Shown here one piece after another: positions 14,656-19,089 of a stretch of DNA of 19,089 bases. A program made the position numbers and the translations under genes. Under the pieces are notes generated by a model. That model had not been told where the DNA came from and did not search any database. It saw only the letters and a list, made by a program, of their open reading frames with translations. The stretch comes from Inquilinus sp039594555 (GTDB lineage: Bacteria > Pseudomonadota > Alphaproteobacteria > DSM-16000 > Inquilinaceae), in NCBI RefSeq assembly GCF_039594555.1, contig NZ_JBCNNF010000095.1, positions 1 through 19,089 of the forward strand. Direction: 5' to 3'. The first letter of the stretch is position 1. Every line of letters starts with the position of its first letter.

Positions 14656-15792
14656 TCACGCGCCGAGATGCGCCTCGAACGCTTCCAGCGCCTCGGCCAT
14701 GTCCGCCCGGCCGAAGCCGATGCGGAAGCGGTCGTCCGGCACCGGGCCGAGGGCGGAGCGGTACACCCGCGCCGGCAGCAGCAGCACGCCGGAACGCTCG
14801 ACCAGGTCATCGGCGAAGGCATCCACCCCCTCGCCGCCGAGATAGCGCGGATAGCCGATGCAGCCGGCCGCCGGCACCTGCCATTCGAAGCGGTTGGCGT
14901 GGCGGGCGAAAAACGCCTCCAGCAGCGGCAGGTTGCGGGCGACGAGGTCCCGGCTGCGCCGCACCAGATGCTCCCGCGCGCCGATCGCGATCTCGGCCAG
15001 CGCCTCGCTCGGCGCCGGGGCGCACAGCGTGGTGTAGTCCTTCTGCCGCACGATCCGGCGCAGCAGCTCGCGGTCGCGGCAGGCGACCCAGCCCAGGCGC
15101 AGCCCCGGAAGGCCGTAGGTCTTGGACAGCACCCCGACCGACAGGGCCCGCTCATACAGCTCGACCGCCGGCGGCAGCCGGTCCTGCTCGCGCCGCTCCA
15201 GCCCGCGATAGACCTCGTCGGCCAGCAGCCAGATCCCGCGCGACCGGGCCAGCTCGATGATCTCGTCGAACACCGGCCGCGGCGGCAGCCAGCCGGTCGG
15301 GTTGTGCGGCACGTTGAGGATGATGAGCCGGGTGTTCGGCCGCAGCGCCGCGGCGATCCGGTCCGGGTCCAGCGACCAGCCGCCCGGCGCCTGCGGGTCG
15401 GGCTGCAGCGGCACGCCGGTGACGGCGCAGACGCTGGCCGCCACGGCCTCGAGCGACTGGTAGTTCGGGATCAGCGTCACCGCATGGTCGTCCGGAGCCA
15501 GCAGCGCCCGCACCGACTGGAAGATCGCCTCCCCCGCCCCGACCGTGACCGCGACGTCGTCGGCCTCCAACCCGGCATACATGCCGGCGATCGCGGCGCG
15601 CAGCGACGGCGCCCCGGCAGTCTCGGTGTAGCCGAGCCACAGCCGGTCCCAGGCCTCGCGCTGCTCCGGTGTGCCCAGGGCCAGCAGGTCGGCCAACGTC
15701 AGCGACTGCATGTCGGAGGCGCAGAGATTGTGGCGGGCGGTGAACTCCCAGCGCGCGAAATAGGCCTCGAGCGCGAATTCGGGCAGGGACAT
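14656..15792 (-). CDS. PLP-dependent aminotransferase, class I/II fold
   Basis: The 378-residue cytosolic enzyme has the fold-type I landmarks: the substrate/cofactor loop NVPHNPTG (Asn164), ADEVYRGLE (Asp192, Tyr195) that holds the PLP ring, the Schiff-base lysine in VLSKTYGLPGLRLGW (Lys224) and a C-terminal FRIGF whose arginine would bind the substrate carboxylate. The N-terminus (FALEAYFARWEFTARHNLCA) is of a type I associate with an uncharacterised branch near capreomycidine synthase, but this is memory only and the substrate is unknown. It starts 11 bases after the YheO-type regulator with AGGAG ahead, and the pair faces away from a LysE-type exporter. I infer a role in breaking down or converting one amino acid. 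Confidence 0.88.
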   Translation of the reverse strand: MSLPEFALEAYFARWEFTARHNLCASDMQSLTLADLLALGTPEQREAWDRLWLGYTETAGAPSLRAAIAGMYAGLEADDVAVTVGAGEAIFQSVRALLAPDDHAVTLIPNYQSLEAVAASVCAVTGVPLQPDPQAPGGWSLDPDRIAAALRPNTRLIILNVPHNPTGWLPPRPVFDEIIELARSRGIWLLADEVYRGLERREQDRLPPAVELYERALSVGVLSKTYGLPGLRLGWVACRDRELLRRIVRQKDYTTLCAPAPSEALAEIAIGAREHLVRRSRDLVARNLPLLEAFFARHANRFEWQVPAAGCIGYPRYLGGEGVDAFADDLVERSGVLLLPARVYRSALGPVPDDRFRIGFGRADMAEALEAFEAHLGA

Positions 15793-15803
15793 CGGGAAGC
15801 TCC

Positions 15804-16421
15804 TCAGGCGGCAGCTTGAGACCGGGCCGCGGCCCGGTCGGCGTACAGGGTGGCGCGGGAGATGCCGAGCTGGGCCGCGACATAGGTGGCGGCGTGGCGC
15901 ATCTCCAGCAGGCCTTCGGCATCGATCTCGGCGACCAGGGCGATGCGGCCGGCCCGGTCCAGCCGGTCGGCCGACAGGCCGGCGGCGGCCAGGCGGTCGC
16001 GCAGGATCAGGTTGATCGCCTCGCGCCAGTCGCGCCGGAACAGCGGCTCCGGCCGCGGCGCCGGCGGCGGGAACAGCCCGGCCAGCAGCCGGGCGGCGGC
16101 GTCGACCCGGCCAAGGCCGAGATTGACGCAGAGCAGCCCGGCGGGCCGGCCGTCATCGCCCGGCAGCACGGCGCTGACCGAACGGATGCGGTCGCCGGAC
16201 GGCCCGGCCTTCTCATAGGGGCCCAGGACGGTGCGGCCGGGCGCCAGGTCGCCCGGCTCCAGGTCCAGCAGCGACGGGTCGCCGGGCTGGCGGCGCGACA
16301 GCGGGTTGACGATCCGCAGGATCGTGTCGGTGGCGAGGTCGTGCAGCACCACCTCCGCTTCCGGGCCGAGCAGGGCGGCGATCGCCTCGGCGACCGCGTC
16401 GTATCGGGATTGCCAGTTCAT
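15804..16421 (-). CDS. YheO/DauR-type transcriptional regulator (PAS-like plus HTH)
   Basis: The 205-residue protein has an N-terminal YheO/PAS-like domain (about 1-115; LGPEAEVVLHDLATDTILRI, GLLCVNLGL) and a C-terminal helix-turn-helix (about 155-200; AEGLLEMRHAATYVAAQLGI then SRATLYADR). This is the layout of DauR, the repressor of D-arginine use in Pseudomonas. It leads an operon with the aminotransferase and is divergent from the LysE/RhtB exporter, so it is the best candidate controller of both. A short inverted repeat lies 7-21 bases before its ATG. The effector is unknown; an amino acid is likely from context. Confidence 0.87.
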   Translation of the reverse strand: MNWQSRYDAVAEAIAALLGPEAEVVLHDLATDTILRIVNPLSRRQPGDPSLLDLEPGDLAPGRTVLGPYEKAGPSGDRIRSVSAVLPGDDGRPAGLLCVNLGLGRVDAAARLLAGLFPPPAPRPEPLFRRDWREAINLILRDRLAAAGLSADRLDRAGRIALVAEIDAEGLLEMRHAATYVAAQLGISRATLYADRAAARSQAAA

Positions 16422-16427
16422 ACAGAT

Positions 16428-16442
16428 TGTCTAGATCAGACA
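16428..16442. promoter_or_regulatory. Inverted repeat next to the regulator start
   Basis: TGTCT and AGACA flank a 5-base centre, and GTCTAG from this site (16429-16434) recurs at 16453-16458. The position just upstream of the regulator's start codon fits an autoregulatory operator, but the arms are short. Confidence 0.35.
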
Positions 16443-16490
16443 GTTTATATGAGTCTAGCACGGAGATTGACGCCGCCATATCGGTATATT

Positions 16491-16520
16491 GATCGGGACA
16501 ATGTTACGATTGTCCTGATC
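16491..16520. promoter_or_regulatory. 30-bp interrupted palindrome upstream of the LysE exporter gene
   Basis: GATCGGGACAAT and ATTGTCCTGATC pair over 12 positions with one mismatch around the 6-base centre GTTACG. It ends 24 bases before the exporter ATG, so it covers the likely promoter or start of transcription. The length and symmetry suit a dimeric repressor; it does not resemble the repeat next to the regulator gene, so a different protein may bind it. Confidence 0.65.
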
Positions 16521-16544
16521 CCGCCGCCGCGCCACTCTGCGGCC

Positions 16545-17150
16545 ATGACACCGCAGCTGCTCTCCTCCTTCGTGCTGTTCGCCTTCGTCACCTCGATCAC
16601 GCCGGGGCCGAACAACATCATGCTGACGGCCTCCGGCCTCAGCTTCGGCTTCCGCCGGACGGTGCCGCACATGGTCGGCATCGCCGTCGGCTTCACGGTG
16701 ATGGTGGCGGCGGTCGGGCTGGGGCTGGGCGCCGCCTTCGCCGCCTGGCCGCTGCTGTACGAGCTGCTGAAATACGGCGGCGCCGCCTATCTGCTCTATC
16801 TGGCCTGGAAGATCGCCCGGTCCGGCCCCATCGCCGCCGGCGGCGAATCCGGGCGGCCGATGACCTTCCTGGAGGCCGCGGCGTTCCAATGGGTCAACCC
16901 CAAGGCCTGGGTGATGGCGGTGGGCGCCATCGCCACCTACACGCCGCAGGCGGGGTTCCTGGGCAATCTGGCGATCGTCACATTGGTGTTCGGGCTGGTG
17001 AACCTGCCCAGCGTCGGCTGCTGGGCCCTGTTCGGCACGGCGCTGCGCCGGGTGCTGCACGCCCCCGCCGCCGTCCGCGCCTTCAACCTGGGCATGGCCC
17101 TGCTGCTGGTCGCCTCGCTGTACCCGATCGCGGCGGATTTGTTCGGCTGA
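16545..17150 (+). CDS. LysE/RhtB-family amino-acid exporter
   Basis: The 201-residue inner-membrane protein has about six membrane segments and the family signature ITPGPNN near the N-terminus (residues 18-24), a Gly-rich second segment (GIAVGFTVMVAAVGLGLG), YLLYLAWKIARSG and the conserved QWVNPKAW. LysE/RhtB proteins export amino acids such as lysine, threonine or homoserine; the substrate here is unknown. ATG 16545 is chosen because the family begins MTPxLL; no clear ribosome site precedes it. An in-frame ATG at 16449 would add 32 non-homologous residues. The gene is divergent from the regulator-aminotransferase pair and has a strong palindrome in front. Confidence 0.92.
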   Translation: MTPQLLSSFVLFAFVTSITPGPNNIMLTASGLSFGFRRTVPHMVGIAVGFTVMVAAVGLGLGAAFAAWPLLYELLKYGGAAYLLYLAWKIARSGPIAAGGESGRPMTFLEAAAFQWVNPKAWVMAVGAIATYTPQAGFLGNLAIVTLVFGLVNLPSVGCWALFGTALRRVLHAPAAVRAFNLGMALLLVASLYPIAADLFG

Positions 17151-17179
17151 TGTCGGGCGGGGTCGCCCCCTCCCCTTTC

Positions 17180-17269
17180 TGTCATTGCCGGGCTTGACCC
17201 GGCAATCCAGGGCCACGAAGAGCCGTTCTCAATGGCCCCTGGATCCTTGGGTCAAGCCCGAGGATGACA
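17180..17269. repeat. Two-hairpin palindromic repeat, copy 2
   Basis: It has the same architecture and orientation as the copy at 9880-9969. The left hairpin TTGCCGGG/CCCGGCAA is perfect, the right ATCCTTGGG/CCCGAGGAT has one T-G pair, and the outer arms (17180-17214 and 17234-17269) pair with each other over most of their length. The centre differs from copy 1. It lies between the stops of two convergent genes (LysE exporter and reductase), where it could also serve as a two-way terminator, although no T-run is present. Confidence 0.9.
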
Positions 17270-17287
17270 ATGAGGGAAGGGGTCGCT

Positions 17288-18304
17288 TCACGCCACCGGC
17301 ACGCCGGACGTGGTCGAATACTCGAAATGCAGCACCTCGCCTGGCCGGGCGAGCGGGTGGATGGCGTGGGCGGCGGAGGCAGCCTCGGCGAAGCCGGTCA
17401 GGATCAGCTTCAGCTTGTGCGGGTATGTCGCGATGTCGCCGACGGCGAAGATGCCGGGCACGCTGGTCGCCGCCGTCGCCTGGTCGATGGCGATGTGGTT
17501 CTTGTCCAGCGCCAGCCCCCAATCGGCGATCGGGCCGAGATTCATCGACAGGCCGAAGAACGGCAGCAGCACGTCGGCGTCGAGCCGCCGCACCTCGCCG
17601 TCCAGCGTCGCCACGGTGACGGCGGAGAGCTGGCCGCCCGCCCCCTCCAGCCCATGCAGCTGGTAGGGCGTCACCAGCTCGATCTGTCCCGCCTCGGCCA
17701 AAGCGTGCAGCTTGGCCACGCTGTCCGGCGCGCCGCGGAACTTGTCGCGCCGGTGCACCACCATGACCTTGGCGGCGATGTCGGCCAAGAGGATCGACCA
17801 GTCCAGCGCGCTGTCGCCGCCGCCGGCCACCACCACCCGCTTGCCGCGCAGCGCCTCCTTCCGGGTCACCATGTAGAAGACCGAGCGGTTCTCATAGGCC
17901 TCGATGCCGGCCAAAGGCGGCCGGTTCGGGCCGAAGGCGCCGACCCCGGCGGCGACGATCACCGCCGCCGCATCGATCTGGGTGCCGGCGCTGGTGCCGA
18001 CCAGCCAGCGCCCGTCCGGCTGCCGCGCCAGGGTCTCGACCCGCTGGCCCAGATGGTAGACCGGGACGAAGGGCGCGGCCTGCGCCACCAGCCTGTCGAT
18101 CAGCTCCGCCGCCTCGATCCGCGGCTGGCCGGGAATGTCGTAGATCGGCTTTTCCGGATACAGCGCCGCGCATTGCCCGCCCTGGACGTCGAGCACGTCG
18201 ACGACATGGCAGTGCAGCTTCAGCATGCCGCATTCGAACACCGCGAACAGCCCGACCGGGCCGGCCCCGATGATGGCGACGTCGGTGCGATGCGGGCTGG
18301 CCAT
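17288..18304 (-). CDS. Ferredoxin/flavodoxin-NADP reductase, thioredoxin-reductase-like (type 2)
   Basis: The 338-residue flavoprotein has an FAD-binding GAGPVG (residues 13-18), a YDIPGQPRI segment, an NADPH-binding VVAGGGDSALDW followed by VVHRRDKFRGA, and the late FAD motif AVGDIATYPHKLKLILTGFAEA. The CxxC redox pair of true thioredoxin reductases is absent, and the C-terminus ends in HFEYSTTSG, as in the YumC-type ferredoxin-NADP reductases. These enzymes move electrons between NADPH and ferredoxin or flavodoxin. The ATG at 18304 has an AGGAT ribosome site. It is transcribed alone, divergent from tsaE and convergent with the exporter. Confidence 0.93.
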   Translation of the reverse strand: MASPHRTDVAIIGAGPVGLFAVFECGMLKLHCHVVDVLDVQGGQCAALYPEKPIYDIPGQPRIEAAELIDRLVAQAAPFVPVYHLGQRVETLARQPDGRWLVGTSAGTQIDAAAVIVAAGVGAFGPNRPPLAGIEAYENRSVFYMVTRKEALRGKRVVVAGGGDSALDWSILLADIAAKVMVVHRRDKFRGAPDSVAKLHALAEAGQIELVTPYQLHGLEGAGGQLSAVTVATLDGEVRRLDADVLLPFFGLSMNLGPIADWGLALDKNHIAIDQATAATSVPGIFAVGDIATYPHKLKLILTGFAEAASAAHAIHPLARPGEVLHFEYSTTSGVPVA

Positions 18305-18418
18305 GGGTATCCTCCGGGGCTCCAGACCCCGATGGGATAGCCGGTTCCGCGCGCCTGCGCATCACCCCATGCGACGCAGGGATGACGCAGCGTGCCCGGG
18401 TATGCGAACAATCGGCCG

Positions 18419-18889
18419 ATGTTCCGATTCACCTTCGACCTGCCGGACGAAGCCGCGACCGCAGCCCTGGCGGCGCGGCTGGCGACGCTGCTGCGGCCCG
18501 GCGACATCGTGCTGCTGGCCGGCGACCTGGGCGCCGGCAAGTCCTTCCTGGCCCGCGCCCTGATCCGCGCCGCCGCAGGCGAGCCGGAGCTGGAGGTGCC
18601 GAGCCCGACCTTCACCCTGGTCCAGAGCTACGACCTGCCCGCCGGCCCGCTGTGGCATTTCGACCTGTACCGGCTGGCGGCGCCGGAGGAGGTGCTGGAG
18701 CTGGGCTGGGACGAGGCACGGCTGGGCATCTGCCTGGTGGAATGGCCCGACCGGCTGGGCCCGCTGACGCCGGCCGACCGGCTGAAGGTCGAGCTGGCGC
18801 AGGGCCCGGGCGACGGGCGCGTCGCCGCCATCACCGGCCTGGGCGGCCGCGGCGCGGCCCTGGCCCGGGCCCTGCGCGAGGGGCCGTGA
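18419..18889 (+). CDS. tsaE: tRNA t6A37 biosynthesis ATPase TsaE
   Basis: The 156-residue protein matches TsaE across its length: a DLPDEAAT start, Walker A GDLGAGKS (residues 35-42), the switch segment SPTFTLVQSYD, the HFDLYRL strand and the EWPDRLG motif. TsaE is the ATPase that supports TsaB/TsaD in adding the t6A modification to ANN-decoding tRNAs. ATG 18419 aligns with the family start; an in-frame GTG at 18392, 9 bases after AGGGA, would add nine residues and has the better ribosome site, so the start is open. The stop overlaps the addB start as GTGA. Confidence 0.95.
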   Translation: MFRFTFDLPDEAATAALAARLATLLRPGDIVLLAGDLGAGKSFLARALIRAAAGEPELEVPSPTFTLVQSYDLPAGPLWHFDLYRLAAPEEVLELGWDEARLGICLVEWPDRLGPLTPADRLKVELAQGPGDGRVAAITGLGGRGAALARALREGP

Positions 18890-19089
18890 CCCCGCGCGTG
18901 TACACCATCGCGGCCGGCGGCGGCGTGGCCGACGCCCTGGCCCGCGGCCTGCTGGCCCGGGCGGCGGGCGACCCGCTGGCGCTGGGCGCCATGACCGTGC
19001 TGCTGCCCAGCCGCCGGGCCGGCACCACCCTGCGCGACGCTTTTCTGCGCGCGGCGGAGGGGAAACCCCTCCTGCTGCCCCGGCTGCTG
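18886..19089 (+). CDS. addB: Double-strand break repair protein AddB, N-terminal fragment (runs off the window)
   Basis: Translation from GTG 18886 gives 68 residues open to the window edge. VYTIAAGGG, LLARAAGDPLALGAMTVLLP, SRRAGTTLRDAFLRAA and LLLPRLL correspond to the N-terminus of alphaproteobacterial AddB, the partner of AddA in the helicase-nuclease that prepares broken DNA ends for RecA. The GTGA overlap with tsaE implies coupled translation. Only the first part of the N-terminal region is present, so the nuclease and iron-sulfur motifs cannot be checked. Confidence 0.82.
   Translation, partial: MTPRVYTIAAGGGVADALARGLLARAAGDPLALGAMTVLLPSRRAGTTLRDAFLRAAEGKPLLLPRLL

Noticed and set aside
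17288..18304. Thioredoxin reductase (trxB)
   Set aside because: The fold is the same, but the CxxC pair is absent and the C-terminal HFEYSTTSG points to the ferredoxin-NADP reductase subgroup.
18373..18390. Direct repeat GACGCAG separated by four bases before tsaE
   Set aside because: Only two short GC-rich units in a GC-rich spacer; expected by chance.

Overview
The window is a chromosomal segment of a very GC-rich alphaproteobacterium, and I infer Rhodospirillales. Support comes from the ChvG-type kinase next to a short HprK, RapZ, EIIA, HPr and EI, from the AddB-type (not RecB/C) repair gene, and from the two-hairpin repeat carrying a 'GGGCTTGACCC' core that I know from many alphaproteobacteria. 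Nearly all bases are coding; the long antisense ORFs are high-GC shadows. There are no rRNA, tRNA, CRISPR, IS or phage genes.

Layout. 1-2428: the end of a ChvG-like sensor kinase, then a secreted protein with an SH3-like domain and three PPC domains. 2501-6364: a tight regulatory phosphotransferase cluster (hprK-rapZ-EIIA-HPr-ptsI, with two ATGA overlaps) that lacks any EIIB/EIIC sugar transporter, so the phosphate chain EI to HPr to EIIA probably serves regulation. 6375-7836: an extended SDR epimerase and, after a short AT-rich island, a 128-aa orphan. 7844-9792 (minus): a DeoR-family regulator and a YbjJ-like MFS transporter in one operon, with phased 10-bp repeats over the likely promoter. 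9880-9969: first copy of the palindromic repeat. 10132-12317: a TerC-family membrane protein and the S-adenosylhomocysteine hydrolase gene ahcY, preceded by an operator-like palindrome and followed by a strong terminator. 12529-14577: two secreted proteins, an RTX repeat protein and a two-domain duplicated protein of unknown role. 14656-17150: an amino-acid module, with a YheO/DauR-type regulator and a PLP aminotransferase transcribed away from a LysE/RhtB exporter. 17180-17269: second repeat copy. 17288-18304: a TrxB-like ferredoxin-NADP reductase. 18419-19089: tsaE overlapping the start of addB.

The genes chvG, hprK, rapZ, EIIA, HPr, ahcY, tsaE and addB form a backbone that I recall as roughly collinear in many alphaproteobacteria. 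The rest (the PPC protein, epimerase, DeoR/MFS, TerC, RTX, duplicated secreted protein, amino-acid module and reductase) looks like lineage-specific material between backbone genes. The least explained items are the ChvG-linked SH3/PPC protein, the duplicated four-cysteine secreted protein, the histidine in the RapZ P-loop, and the three regulatory palindromes/repeats.
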